A stretch of DNA of 64,000 nt from Psococerastis gibbosa (GCA_963971405.1 OZ020484.1:8060001-8124000); one strand, 5' to 3'. Shown: positions 41,333 through 53,800, counted from the first letter of the stretch. A program made the numbers and translations. Notes: generated by a model from the sequence alone, not told the origin.

Positions 41333-43637
41333 TACAGCGGGGGGCAGGGGGTAACGGATACAGATACAGGTCTCACAAGACCAGTGGTCCCCAAACTTTT
41401 TTTTCACGAGGGACACTTTACCGCGGGCCGCAAGTGTAAAAAATGAAAAAGCATGAAAATTGACAAGGTGCAGGCAATTTAATGAGACCCGTGAAACTTT
41501 ATAATATTTTCTTCAACGATTGCTCCACTATAAGGCGATTCGCAGAATTTTTAATTTTTTGTCAGGTAGGCCGAGGGTCACATCAAAAGAGCAGCAGGCC
41601 ATAGTTCGGGGATGACTGCTCTTCGTGAACTTCCTCATAATTGATTGCTTCTTCTATACCCTTGGCTGCCCCAATTTGCGCGCTGTAGCTACAAAATTTT
41701 CGCTTTGTGAGTTAACACTGTATGGGGTCGTCCTGTGCGTGACAAGGGTCCCCTCACGTCAAAATATTCTAAATACAGTACTTATAACAGTGCGCCTACT
41801 GCACCTTAAGGCCCCATCGGAGCCACCCCTCCTTCCGGGGACACCACTATAGTTTCTCGTGTCTTGAACAATGTCGAAATAAATAAGTATTATAAAATAG
41901 AGACGTCTGTCAGTTTGAGAAGCTGCAAATGATGCAAAACGTTTGTGTGAGGTAGGTACATTGGTACATTATGGGAGCACGTATGTAGGTATGAGCATAT
42001 TACTGGTTACTATTGACAATTAAAATGGCTGAAAATAAGGGAAAGCAGATTTTTGCATTCCCTACGTGTTTTGCATAATGTGCTTGTAAAGGAATTGCCC
42101 CTCTATTTAACACAATATTTCAAGTTTTTATCGTCATAGGTACCTACCACAACATAAATTCCAGGGTAAAAAAAAACTATACCAATCCATAGGTCCAAGG
42201 CCGTGCCCAGATTTTGATTTCGGGGGGAGGGGGGTCCATTTTTTTTAAAACGTAATTTATTAATGAATACCGCATAATATTGTGGGTTAATTGTAAGAGT
42301 GAGCCGAAAGGCCCCTAATTCGCCCATAAAAATAAATAAATAAAGACAATTTTCTTTCTAAATTAAAAAAAGTAAATATTCATGAGAGCTTCTTCAGTGA
42401 CTACGTGAAAGTGATATATGACAAATAGGCCTAAGTAAATAATAATTATAAATAAAATTGCACTTACTCGTAATTCCACAACATAAATTTTTAATAGTAA
42501 CAGCTGTTTCGTTGTAACACCATCTTCACTCTTCAGACTAACTCTCCTGGCAGGCCGGCTCTCGCAGCCTCGCAAGGGCAAGACGCAAGTACCTCTGACA
42601 GTCTGACATACATCAGACTTAATTTGTTGAGGAGGGGGAATGGGGGGGGGGGGGCATTCCTATTCCTAGATCTGGTATGTGAAGTGCCCCGCCAATTCCC
42701 CCTCCTTACCAAATTAAGGCAGATGTACGTCAAGAGGTACTTGTGTTTAAATTTATAATTATTTACTTATTTGTAAAGTAAATATTAATTTAAGAGCTAG
42801 AAAAAATGTTGTTTTTCCTAAATACATACAACATATTATCAGTTCTGAAGATTGTGCATATTCCAATAATTGGTGTTAGTGACGGACTTGCGGTTACACT
42901 TTGTTACAACGTGTACAAAAGAAATATTTTTCTAATGGCTGAAATCATGTGCATAACTCCCCCCCCCCCCCAAATATTTGCTGCCAGCGTAGGCCTACAC
43001 TACTATAGATACAATGGAGTTTTAAATATAATGACCTCCGGTGACTACCACCCTATGGCTGTGGCCTCGGCCGAAATTATTTTTCAAGTTCTACAATGAA
43101 TATTTACTGTGAAATTCGAATTTGAACAAAAATGAATGGGGTTGGCGTTTTAGGGGAATACCGAAAGTTACTGATTCTCCACGCAGCAAGGGTTCCATGC
43201 AACGGTGCGGGGTTCCTGCTTTTAGGGGTTTCTTTAGTAAAGATCATCGTTTGTATCCAAACCCTTTTGCAAGGCTGGTTTAATTAGTTTTGGTATGAGC
43301 AGTTTTAAAGTTTTTGGGTTTTGAGTTTTGAGCACAGCCAGTATAAAAATGTTTACGTGCGGTTTGGACGTTGGACCTCTTCGTTCCCCGAAGGAACGAA
43401 TTCGACCCCGTTTATACTTTATACATCAGTTATTTTAGGTACTATTTTATGTAATCTGTGATACTATTACCCGTTTTAAATGCGTTATTATTAATGTACA
43501 TTGTATATAGGTATTGCAAATTTTGTAATCAGTAGGGAGATTACTACGTGATTTACCATGCTTAAAGTTAGCAAAATTACAAAATTGCAAATGTGATATT
43601 ACGAGTATTTAATCAGCCGGCAGGCTTATGGCGATGA
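41333..43637. other. Gene-free stretch with an imperfect palindrome
   Basis: 42,589-42,747 forms imperfect arms (CAAGTACCTC...GGAGGGGGAAT against ATTCCCCCTCCTTA...GAGGTACTTG) around a G-tract at 42,643. AATTCGCCCATA plus an A-rich tail near 42,318 matches 13,650. A C-tract lies at 42,960. A perfect short palindrome TCGTTCC...GGAACGA is at about 43,380. No gene is seen. Confidence 0.45.
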
Positions 43638-43750
43638 TTTTTTAATCTTAACCTAGGATTAAAAATGTAAGCAAGATAATTTAGGAATGAATAGTGCTAT
43701 TCAAAAAGGTTTTGTTTCATTTTTAACCCCCGGAATGGGTTAATACTAAA
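43638..43750 (+). repeat. Core repeat related to the CTG-flanked MITE family
   Basis: AAAAATGTAAGCAAGATAAT, then TAGTGCTATTCAAAAAG, resembles the middle of the MITE at 46,223-46,391, and a further diverged copy is at 22,955-23,060. Confidence 0.55.
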
Positions 43751-43756
43751 CGCCAG

Positions 43757-44120
43757 CGGCCCAATCATGGTGATTTTAATGCCGGGGTTAAATGTTAATA
43801 TAATTTACCATGTCACGTGATGGTATTAATTAACTGGTATCTGTAGTCATGCTTTCGCCTGTTTCATTGCGCCAATGGTAACCTTGTCTCAGCTTGTCCA
43901 TTATCGCTTGTAGCCCGTGTAGGTGGACATTGAGAACGTATATCAGTTTGCCAATGGCCCAAAATTCATACGGAAACAATACAAATCATATCCGAAATCC
44001 ATAGGGGTAGTTGGCATTGGACAAGGGACCTATGACCCTGGGTCCACAAAAAAAGGTACCGTATCAACATTTATATGGTATTATATTAACCCTGGTATTA
44101 ACATCACCATGATTGGGCCG
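43757..44120. mobile_element. 364-bp TIR element carrying repeat B, CAG duplication
   Basis: Inverted ends CGGCCCAATCATGGTGAT and ATCACCATGATTGGGCCG, about 36 bp each, lie between CAG direct repeats (43,754-43,756; 44,121-44,123). The interior contains a full copy of dispersed repeat B (about 43,850-44,035), so the B copies at 5,222 and 52,310 are probably fragments of this family. Confidence 0.88.
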
Positions 44121-44123
44121 CAG

Positions 44124-44743
44124 GTAGTTAGTTGAAAATTTAAAATTGAGGAATGCAAATGCAAAATGTAGGTTTTTACCCTCTTCACCACCACTCACGA
44201 TACCGTTCTTACTTAAGATTTAAAAAAAGAATATGTAGGTATACACACTGGGGCAGTATGCCTTACATAAAAAAAAAACAAAAAACGAAGAGAATGTTGG
44301 AGTCCAGGATTCTCTTGGACTTCTTCGGGCTTTCCTGAATCTCCAGCAGCAATTTATAATGCACTGGTAGGCTACTAGTAGTAGGCTGCTCGCTACTGTA
44401 GGTTGTGAAATGACTGCACTTGTAGGTTGAAAGAAGTGCTATACTATAGGTACTGTATAGTGTATTTATAAAAGCCCAGGTTAGACCTTAACTTCATGGA
44501 ATTCATCAGCAGAGTTATTCTATGGCTAAGCTAAACATAATTGCGTCAGTAGTTGGACCAGGCCATTGGTCCATTATTTCAAAAAAAGTCAAACATGAGA
44601 TTTGACAGTTATTAATAGCATTCACAGTAGGCACCAGAAATTCGCGAAAAACAAATCTTTTTTTCGTACAATACAATCATAGGTGACAGGGACATTAGTC
44701 AAATTCTATACGCATTTAATTTCAAGAAAAGGGGCTTTGTTCC
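44124..44743. other. Gene-free stretch
   Basis: No element ends, arrays or recognised protein similarity; only short open frames. Confidence 0.4.
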
Positions 44744-44746
44744 TAA

Positions 44747-45126
44747 GGTGCCCATTCCATTGACCGGCTAGGGCTATTTCCAAAAACGGTGACGTGGTAG
44801 CAGACATTCAAGACTTAGGTGGCGTTTCCACCGACCTCGCATTGCAGAATTGACGGAAATGTTTATTTTCCTCTATGTCATAGTTAAAATTGATCAATGA
44901 TCATACAGTAAAATCACAAACAAACTAAAATTAAAAAATGGCGTCATGGGATATGTTAAGTACAAACATTTTTATAGATTTCTATAAAAAGAAAAATTCT
45001 AATTTCCGTCAATGTCATTTGCATTCTGCAATGCGAGGTCAGTGGAAACGCCACCTAAGTCTTGAATGTCTGCTACCACGTCACTGTTTTTGGAAATAGC
45101 CCTAGCCGGTCAATGGAATGGGCGCC
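44747..45126. mobile_element. 380-bp MITE, TAA target duplication, copy 2
   Basis: Same length and layout as 20,343-20,722: GGTGCCCATTCCATTGACCG to CGGTCAATGGAATGGGCGCC, though its core lies in the opposite sense. TAA flanks at 44,744-44,746 and 45,127-45,129. Confidence 0.9.
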
Positions 45127-45173
45127 TAACCCCCGCGTCCTCACTAAAGGTATAATATCACCCTACTCTATAG

Positions 45174-45256
45174 GGTGACCACGGCAGTTCTGCTGGCCTG
45201 TTCAGTCATACTCATAATCACCACCAGTCAGTACTCAGTACGTTGGCGACCCAATG
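45174..45256 (+). pseudogene. Orphan fragment of gene 2 innexin exon 1
   Basis: GTGACCACGGC, GTTCTGCTGGCCTGTTCAGT, CCAGTCAGTA and GTACGTTGGCGACCCAAT align with 47,611-47,680 of the intact exon (LTTAALLACSVIITASQYVGDP). It has small insertions (an extra ACTC near 45,211 and CTCAGTA near 45,235) and no flanking exon sequence or start codon. It lies 2.3 kb upstream of the intact exon. Confidence 0.88.
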
Positions 45257-45665
45257 TATTTATTGTACAATGTTAATAAATGAAGATTTCGAGAATGTCC
45301 TCGACAGCCAAAATATTGAATGGAAAACACTCTTCAATGAATTCCAATCTGAGCTTGGTTAATTACCCCATGCAGGCATGTAGGACCACCCATGACCCAA
45401 GTGTAAGGCTACCAGATTCCTAAAACTTCAAAGCCGGACATGAGTCAAATTTTTTGTTGAAGTAAGATTCCTGCAGAAAACTGGTTATACCTACATCATC
45501 CATAATATGAAAATGAATCGCAAAATGTGTTGTGTGCAACGCCAGATTTTCATATTATTTTGTGAGGTAACTGCTTGGTTAAGCTAAGTGCAGGGGACTG
45601 TTGTGGAGTGCCGCTGTGCCGGTACCTGCTTGGATTGGATTCAACAACTAAATAGGGCCACTACG

Positions 45666-45845
45666 ACCAAGGACGAATGCAGGGGGGGTCGGGGGGTAGC
45701 TGCCCCCCAAAATTTGGTAAATCCATTGTATTGTAAATTAAGTTATTACACTATAATTTAGTCGGCCCTACATATGTTTTTCCTATTTTGACCCTCAGCT
45801 ACCCCCCTCCCCCCCCAAAAAAATGGGCTGGATCCGTCCCTGACT
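45666..45845. repeat. GGATCC-type short element with G/C tracts
   Basis: GGACGAATGCAGGGGGGG and GTAGCTGCCCCCC on the left face CAGCTACCCCCC, a C-tract and GGGCTGGATCCGTCC on the right. It is similar in plan to 41,143-41,332. Confidence 0.55.
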
Positions 45846-45864
45846 ACGACCATTCTCAGGTGTC

Positions 45865-45980
45865 ATGCGAGCCCCGGAGGGGCGAGCTGCGTAATGCGTA
45901 ATGCCCAATGCGAGAGCCCGAAGGGGCGAGCTGCCCCCTGCCGCGGGCGCAAGGGGGGCGGGGCCCAAGCCCCGCTTGTA
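45865..45980. repeat. GC-rich direct repeat island
   Basis: GAGCCCCGGAGGGGCGAGCTG (45,869) and GAGCCCGAAGGGGCGAGCTG (45,913) are near-identical. A very GC-rich segment GCCGCGGGCGCAAGGGG follows. It stands out sharply from the AT-rich surroundings. Confidence 0.7.
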
Positions 45981-46222
45981 TAGAATATAAATACTACAGT
46001 CATTTCTCAACGTTTAATGGATCAAGTTAGTAAAATACTAATTATATGCTTTTAAAAATTAACTTTTAGCAGTAGATATGGCTCAATTATTTTTTGTTTT
46101 TGTTTTTTACATCTCCTAAGGGCTAAGACCCTCAAAATTATGAGACAATTTTCTCCTCTTTTCTCAAAAGCCGGATATATTCGGGATTTTAAAAAGAATG
46201 GGGACTCCGGACGGGGCACCAG

Positions 46223-46391
46223 CAGCCTGATCGAGGCGATTATAATACCGGTATTTATTTAATCCCCTGGTAATAAAAATGTAAACAAGATAATTTTATA
46301 ATGGAAAGTGCTATTCAAAATTTGTTTGTTTAAAGTTATAATCCTAGGGTATTTATTTAACCCCAGTATTATAATCGCCTCGATCAGGCTG
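46223..46391. mobile_element. CTG-flanked MITE, second copy
   Basis: CAGCCTGATCGAGGCGATTA and TAATCGCCTCGATCAGGCTG are perfect inverted ends. It is the same family as 40,252-40,409, with a similar interior (GTAAACAAGATAATTTTATA). The outer triplets are CAG and CTG rather than an exact direct repeat. Confidence 0.88.
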
Positions 46392-46595
46392 CTGGAAAGC
46401 GGAACTGTCCGTACCACATGGAGTTGCCAGATTTACAAAACATAAAAACCGGACAGGGAGTCATGGGCCATTCAATATATAGTGTAAATTATTCTAAAAA
46501 AAACTCTATCATTTTATCTAGTCTTCTGGTGACAAAGATGTTGATAGTCAGTGATAGCTTTAATCGATGGTACAATCTGAACTGTACTGCCTGCA

Positions 46596-46930
46596 AAATG
46601 CGCAAAACCTCACTAATTTGGGCCTATTTATCAATTTTCCTTCTCCGGGGGAGACCCCCGGCCCCCCTTTCTCCGGGGTTTAATTTGCGTTAAACCTCAC
46701 TAATTTGGGCCTATTTATCCATTTTTTCTCCGGGGTGACCCCCGGGCCCCCCTTCGTCTGAGTTGCAGTATGCGTAAAACCTCACTAATTTGGGCCCATT
46801 CATCTCTTTTTTTTCTCCAGGGGAGACCCCCGGGCGCCCCTTTCTCCAGGGGATAAAGTGCTTAAAACCTCACTAATTTGGGCCTAATTATCAATTTTTT
46901 TTCTCCAGGGGATGGAAGTCTTGGAGTCCT
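46596..46930 (+). repeat. GC-rich tandem array upstream of gene 2
   Basis: Four units of about 85-88 bp start with AAACCTCACTAATTTGGGCC at about 46,604, 46,692, 46,776 and 46,864, each followed by a CTCCGGGGGAGACCCCCGG-type palindrome. The reverse complement of this unit resembles the units of the 48,508-48,935 array. Confidence 0.88.
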
Positions 46931-47470
46931 CCTGCCCCCCCCCCCCCACAGAATTTTGGTAATTTACGCCAATGGGTACATATAGATAGTAGATATTAAT
47001 GGTGAGACCTATCTCATGTTTAACATAACATAATGGCTTGGATTCACGGATAATAGCTTAGATCTGATTATGACAACCCAAAAAACCTAGCTCCCCCCAT
47101 AAGGTTACCCAGTCCCCCCTAATGATTTTCTCAGCGCTACGGCCCTGGTAGTTACCAAGTTAGGCGTAGCCTACCGCAACGTAAATAAAATTGTAAAACG
47201 ACAGTAAAATTTAGGCATTTTTAATTGCTGTACCTATTTTATTACCAACTTGTTTTGGCGGCTAGTAGCCTAATTGCCTAAGTATTAGGTTTTTAAACTT
47301 ATTTTGTTCTATCCTCCAGAATTTATTTTTTTGGTCGCTCGAGCGAAAAAACGGGACTGTCCGGGGGAAAACTGGGCATCTAGCAACCCAAGTCAACTAA
47401 TTTACGTAAAAATCCCTCTTCTCTAAGGTAATTTGACTTCGCGACGCTCCCATGTAGGCTTAATTGTATT

Positions 47471-47487
47471 CTATTGCTGTGTTGCAG
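47471..47487 (+). promoter_or_regulatory. Likely splice acceptor before the gene 2 start codon
   Basis: CTATTGCTGTGTTGCAG is a good acceptor 33 bases before the ATG at 47,521. It suggests an upstream non-coding exon, as for gene 1. Confidence 0.55.
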
Positions 47488-47520
47488 ATTCTGCACTAAA
47501 GACCATTAACAACTCGTACA

Positions 47521-47889
47521 ATGCTGAGCTTACTGGGCGGTCTTAAGTCATTCGTCAAATATAAGGCGTCAGCAATAAAGGAGGGTCAGCTGTTTCGGAT
47601 CCACTGCATGCTGACCACGGCCGCTCTGCTGGCCTGTTCAGTCATAATCACGGCCAGTCAGTACGTTGGCGACCCAATCACCTGCCTGGTCGGAAACGAT
47701 CGGGACAAGGCGGCTATAAACACCTACTGCTGGATTACGTCCACCTTCACCATGGCAGACGCACATTACAGAAAACCGGGCTCGGAGGTGGCGCATCCTG
47801 GTGTCGGACCTGACTACTACCAGGGGGAGGCGGGGGAGCGCAGGTACCACAGCTACTACCAGTGGGTCTGCTTCATCTTGTTCTTCCAG
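47521..47889 (+). CDS. Gene 2 coding exon 1 (residues 1-123)
   Basis: N-terminus, TM1, loop 1 and start of TM2. It ends on CAG (Gln123) before GTAGGT. The codons for GSEVAHPGVGP and YHSYYQWVCF are almost identical at nucleotide level to gene 1 (for example GGCTCGGAGGTGGCGCA is shared exactly). Confidence 0.95.
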
Positions 47890-50800
47890 GTAGGTTTACT
47901 GGTTTAATGAAATTCCCCAGAAAATATGATAGAGGAAAGAAAAATTCTCTTTACATTCCATGTAGGCGGATTTTGGGCCTGTCGGCCCACTCAAAGCCCC
48001 CCCCCCCCCCCAGGGACCCCTATTTACGACAATGATTAAGCTCTATCATTAATTTGGTTTACAGGCAATGTTATGCTTTGTGCCAAAGCACCTTTGGAAG
48101 AGCTTCGAGGGTGGACGGCTCGAGAACATTCTGATGGGGCTGAACACGCCTTGTGTCAAAGAAAACGAAATCAACGACAAGAAACAGCTTATAGTTCAAT
48201 ATTTCCGGACCTGCGCAAGTAGCCGTTGTGTAAGTAATTTCAACTTATAAGAAGTAAGAACCGTTATTATCAAAATCTATTAACCGAGAGATATAATATC
48301 AAATAGGAGAGATAGGACCAGTGGCGTAGCCAGATTTTTTTTTTGGGGGGTCCAGTTTTCATAAAGTTTGCCCGTTTACGTTAGGTTTTCGAATGGGGTG
48401 TTGTTTTATTTGGCGCTCCCCCCCTCCCCGTATTTTCGTAGAATAGTGGAAAAGAGGAAAGCCGTTCTCATGGATCTCACGCATATTCTAATTAGGTACA
48501 TTATCTGAAGTGGGCTCGGGGGTCTCCCCCGGAAAGATTTTTGAAAAAATAGGCCTGAAATTGTGGAGTTTTACACTTTTGATGTATATATACGGCTTGT
48601 AACGTATTCTTATAATGTTTAGGTTTTACAGCCGAAAAATAGTAGACCTACTGCGAGAAAAGGGGGACTGGGGGTCTTCCCCAGGGGAATTATTTTGAAA
48701 AAGAATAGACCCAACATAGTGGAATTTACCATATTTTTTTATATTTTACATGTGAAATTGTGAAGAATATTACAGCTAACAAGGGGGCCGAGGGTTACCC
48801 CGGGGATTTTTTTTTTTAAAGAAAGGCCTGAAATAGTTCGTCGGCAAAATTTTTGATTTTGCAGACAATACCTTTATTAACAAAACTGGGAAAAGGGGGC
48901 CCGGGGTTTCCCCGGCGATTTTTTTAAAGACAAATTGTAAGGTGAAACGGGAGAGATAGACCAAGTACCAGATGGTAACCCACAAAACCGGAGAAAACTC
49001 CTCCTTCTAGCAAAAGCCGAATCGTCTTACAAGGGTGGCCTCAGCCGGTGCGTCGGTAGCTCAGGGACGGCAGAAAGTAAAGGGCGTGGATCATGGGGGC
49101 TAAAATCAGCAACAAGAGAGAGAGTCCCCTACCTTAAGAGATATGGAGGAACCACAGAGAACACCAGATTATCCAAAATAGCAACAGTGTATTAGGCAAC
49201 TTCTTCTACGACCGAAATTTGGCCGCTGCCCAAAACATCATCACAACACAACAATAAGACAATATAAGGAGGCATATCGCCGGAGATCCGACATTGGTTC
49301 GGTGAGGAACGGAAGAGTGTGTCCGATTCCATCCGGAGACCGGATACAGAATTGAATCTGGACCACTCCCTCCGTTCGTCATCGAACCCACGATCATCCT
49401 AATTATCATTGCGCACAAATCAACGAAGAATTTTCTGAGAACTGGTCTTTTGTAAAGAGAGAAAATCATGGTGCCAGTCACAGAAATCTCCGAATTACAT
49501 AACTATTATCCAGAGGACCGAACATCCATCTGCTCTGGGAATGGATCATGGCCCCGGATGAAGAAGAGGAGCGACCCGCTCCCCTCTCCAACCGAATCCA
49601 TCCTCCACTCCCAGATCAGCGACGTCGTCCCGCGCACAATCTAGATAATACAGCATTTATAGACATTCCTTTCAATTACAAACAATAATGAGACTTACAG
49701 GTGCTGAGAATTCTTACTAATAGGCAGATGAACGATGTGAAGTGAAGTGTAATAGGTTAGAACCCTCGTCCTAGCCCATTCCTTTAGCCCTGGTGCATCT
49801 CCCGCTCGGTTAGGCCATTACGGCCTACATCTCTCCTCCTTCCGGACACTTCCTTCCTTAGCGTAGTTCCCTTTTGAAACACAAGTTTCAATAAATAATA
49901 ATCATTACAACAACAATATGACCATAATGACTCCACTTCTGGAGATGAAATTTAATTAAAATAGTAATCATAATAATGAAGTTGAATAATTTGGATAATA
50001 AATGAAGATACTAATAAGAATTTGTAATAATATAATAATATAATACTGAATTAATAAAATAAATACTAATATCGATAAGATAATTTAATTTGACGCGACT
50101 ATAATAATCTAATAATTAATTATAAGGAATGTACGATATTCCTAAAGTTAAATTAATTAATTAACTAATAGCTAGCTGATCAATATGGTAATAATAAAAT
50201 ATAATTATTTAGCAGTCAGTTCTAAGATTCCCTCGATTCTGACTAATACGATGTAATAAATAAAATAAGAAGAATAAAATTCTATTCATAATTAAAGGAA
50301 TCTACCCTTAATGGAAATTGTTTAATAATAATTATTCCATAATTAAATAATTCTAAATAATAATAAAGATGATGTGGATTTCATTAGATATTCACTATAG
50401 GCCTATGCTTAAATGACCAAGTATCTTGAAATTAAATGATAATAATTTTAATTCAAATAAAATAAATTTATAACAATAAATAAATTGTTGCTAATAATTT
50501 TGAAATACAAAAGACCAAGAAAATTATCTAAAGAAACTCGTTAAAACTAAACACGACACGTCTCGACTTCCTTTCGACCTGACCTAACTCTCTCATGTCC
50601 ATCGGACCACGGCTCTAATTCCGATATCTCCAAAGTCGACAAAGGTTTCTTCGGTTTCCTAGTTAGTCATTGAATGTTAACTAAATTCATTTATAATAGC
50701 AGCAGGTCTATTTCAATCCCACTTAAGTTTCTTTTGACTTGATGTCGCTCAGCTAATTTCAAATTTGAAAGGATTCAAAATTTTTTACAAGTTCCTCATC

Positions 50801-53800
50801 AATCTTTTATCAGGCAGAGTCGAATGTCAAGATTCGACAAACTCAGGACCGGTTTCAGCTTTGAACGAACAGTCCTTGTCAAGGACTCCTTGACTTCGAT
50901 CAACGGTTTTTTTCAAGTTACGGCACTGACTTTTCAACAACACGAGTAACGGTTTCTCTCTCAGAACTCAATTTTAAAGAAAGCAACTTACCCATCAGGG
51001 GAATTACGCCAAGAAACGCCTCCTCGGAGCTCTCGTAATACGGTTTCTCGTCCTTTTACACCTTAAAGCAACATCTGAATTCAACAACAATCCTCCAATT
51101 CGCTATACCGAACATTCTAATACGAATTTCCGTCTACCGACAATACTAATTCGGAACATCTCTTATTTCCTGATGCTCGACCACTGGACAATTACATGCA
51201 ACGTTCGATTTTACTGTTAATTCATGAATCAGCTGTTCTCAAAATGGCGGACGCCTTATCATTTTGGGTTTTAATCAGTCTGGCTCTTCCGTATCTTATT
51301 TTCAACTTATTTTATCGTTATTTATTCTAGTAAACGTTTAATCTAACGACAATTTTACTGCACTCGTTATTTCTCACTGATATCATACTACATGGGGCCA
51401 TCAGCTGGGAAAGTACTAATGTAATTTCTAAAATTTTGGTCCCTTTACTTTCGAACTTATTGTTAAATGGTAGATTATGGTATACGGGAAAACTTTAATA
51501 TGGGGTAAACATAACTATTTTTAATAATTACTGAATTATATCGATTTAAAGTGTCATAGACATGCGGTCATTGGCCTTGACATTTGGCTTATTTCTTATA
51601 ATATTCTATGAGAATTATAAAGTTAACTCACCATTGGGTTCGCCCAGGTTAGGGTCAGATGGTTGTAAAATACTATACACTTTACATGAGAAAAGATATT
51701 TTCCACATTAAAATTTAGAACCTTGCAGTTGGAAGCTCTCGTTCACTCTGAATTGTGAACTTTTGTACCTGTCCACGTTAACTTTTCTTCTGCTATGGTT
51801 AAGAAAGAAAATGGCGCGCAAAAGTTTGAGAGTTGGCGCAAATAGTAAATTTCTATATTTCTTTTGTTTTCCAATTAATAGAATGTTCCTGTAATTTATT
51901 TTGACTATAGGTATTTATATTCCATTAAGAGGGTTATGGATCTGCCTTTCCTCTAGGTATTTTATTAAAATTTGTATTTCTCGGATTGCTGCTTACTCCT
52001 TAGCGCAAAATTTGCCATAATCTTTCGAGCGTCGATTCTTTGTTAGTGTTTATAAACAACAATGGCTAAAGAGGGCCTCATCATGAATCGGATTTTTGTA
52101 AGTTTTTATTAATTTTCTTGAATTGTACAAGGCCCTGCATTTCGACCCCACGGTCGGAATGATTTGACACGGTAGCGGAAATATCCCGCTACAAAATATC
52201 TAAAAAATTTGCTATTTTGCCGGGGGTCCCCGCTGATCCCCCCCATAGCTACGCCACTGGATAGGACATTCACTCCCCATTTGAATGTCTTTAATGACAT
52301 TTTTTGTGCGGACCTCGGCCTGCTTATAGTGGCCTATAGATCCCTTGTCCAATGCCAACGACCCCATAGACTTCGGACCTTTATTTTTGTATTGTTTCCG
52401 AATATGTGTTTTTGGTCATTGGCAAACTGGTATACGTTCTCGATGTCCTCCTACACCGGCTGGCTACAAGCGATAATTGACAAGCTGAGCTTGCCATTCA
52501 AGCAATGGAAACAGGCGAAAGCATGACCAAGTACAGATACGAGACGTTGTAGTAAAATATATCATTATGTAAATTTGATATCCGCATATTGGTATGAAGT
52601 TTACGCTGATGGCTGTGGGCCTGTGGCACGCCTCTGGATGGATTGACGAACTTCGGGCCTAGTGTATTGGACCTGCTGACGACCGCTGACAATGAGAAAC
52701 TACCTAGGTAGTTGGTAGGATTGGATAGCGTGAGTCAGAAGCGGAGGAACGAAACTAGGCTCGGAGGGACCGTAGTAGGCTAATCCGGAAGGCGGAGATT
52801 TGGCATATTTTCCTTCATTATCTTTCTGAATGTTCTAGAGCCCTAACAGTACGTACGCTCTACGCTACTTCTTCTGTGAGTTCCTGTGTCTCGTCAACGT
52901 TGTGGGACAGCTGTTCCTGATGGACTGGTTCCTTGGCGGCGAGTTCTTCCGCTACGGCCGGATGGTGGTCAGCTTCACAAACATAGACCAGGAGGACCGT
53001 TACGACCCCATGATTTACGTGTTCCCGCGGGTCACTAAGTGCCTCTTCCACAAATACGGACCCACCGGGACCATCCAGATCTCGGACCACCTATGTATTC
53101 TTCCCCTTAATATCGTCAATGAGAAGGTCTACGTTTTCATATGGTAGGTAGGAATGATATGATACATTAACATGTTGGCAAAGGCGCACCGGGGGGGGGG
53201 GGGGGGGGGGGGGGTACAAAATATGTTTTTTAACTTGCCTAATCAAAATACTTGACCTATTCATGCGTGGATTTAGAAATTTTTCTTTGGTGGGGTGGAG
53301 AAACTTTTTTGAGAATTTTACTTAGAAACCCTCCCTTATAATTGCTGCTTACTACCAATATAAAAGAACGTATGACGTATGTATGCTTTCCTATTTACAA
53401 ACTAACATAGTCTAGAAATTGTACATCAGTGGCGAATAAATTGTTGCAGGGGTTGGCTACATTTAGGCGGCAACTATTTTCCCTATCCTAAAGCATTAGA
53501 TTGGTCAATGGAACATTGCATAATCCAATTTCGGTAGGCGAACGTAATTTAAAATTTTCATCCTGGCGAAGCCAGATTTTTTTTCTTTTTTTTTTTGGGG
53601 GGGGGGGGGTCCGGTTTACATGCAACATCAATATATAGTACAACAGTTGGCAACTTACGAGTACCATGGATCAGGGTCGTATTGATAGGATTTTGAAGGG
53701 TGCGGTGCTTCATTTGGCGCTCGACCCTCCATTTTCGTAAACATGTAGAAAAAGAGGAAAGTCGTCTTCAAGGACGTACTCAGCTGCTAATTTCTTCTAA

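Larger units (their letters stand above)
48230..52838 (+). other. Gene 2 intron 2 (about 4.6 kb)
   Basis: It contains the GC-rich tandem array at 48,508, a long unexplained AT-rich region (48,936-52,110), a GGCGTAGC/poly-G repeat fragment near 52,211-52,262, and a reverse copy of repeat B (52,310-52,526). No exon-like sequence is recognised. Confidence 0.8.

Noticed and set aside
52209-52526. 105-codon plus-strand frame as a possible gene 2 alternative exon
   Set aside because: It lies within a reverse copy of dispersed repeat B.
52850-53143. Start of gene 2 exon 3 at 52,850 using the AG at 52,848-52,849
   Set aside because: It breaks reading phase with exon 2; the acceptor ending at 52,838 keeps phase 0 as in gene 1.
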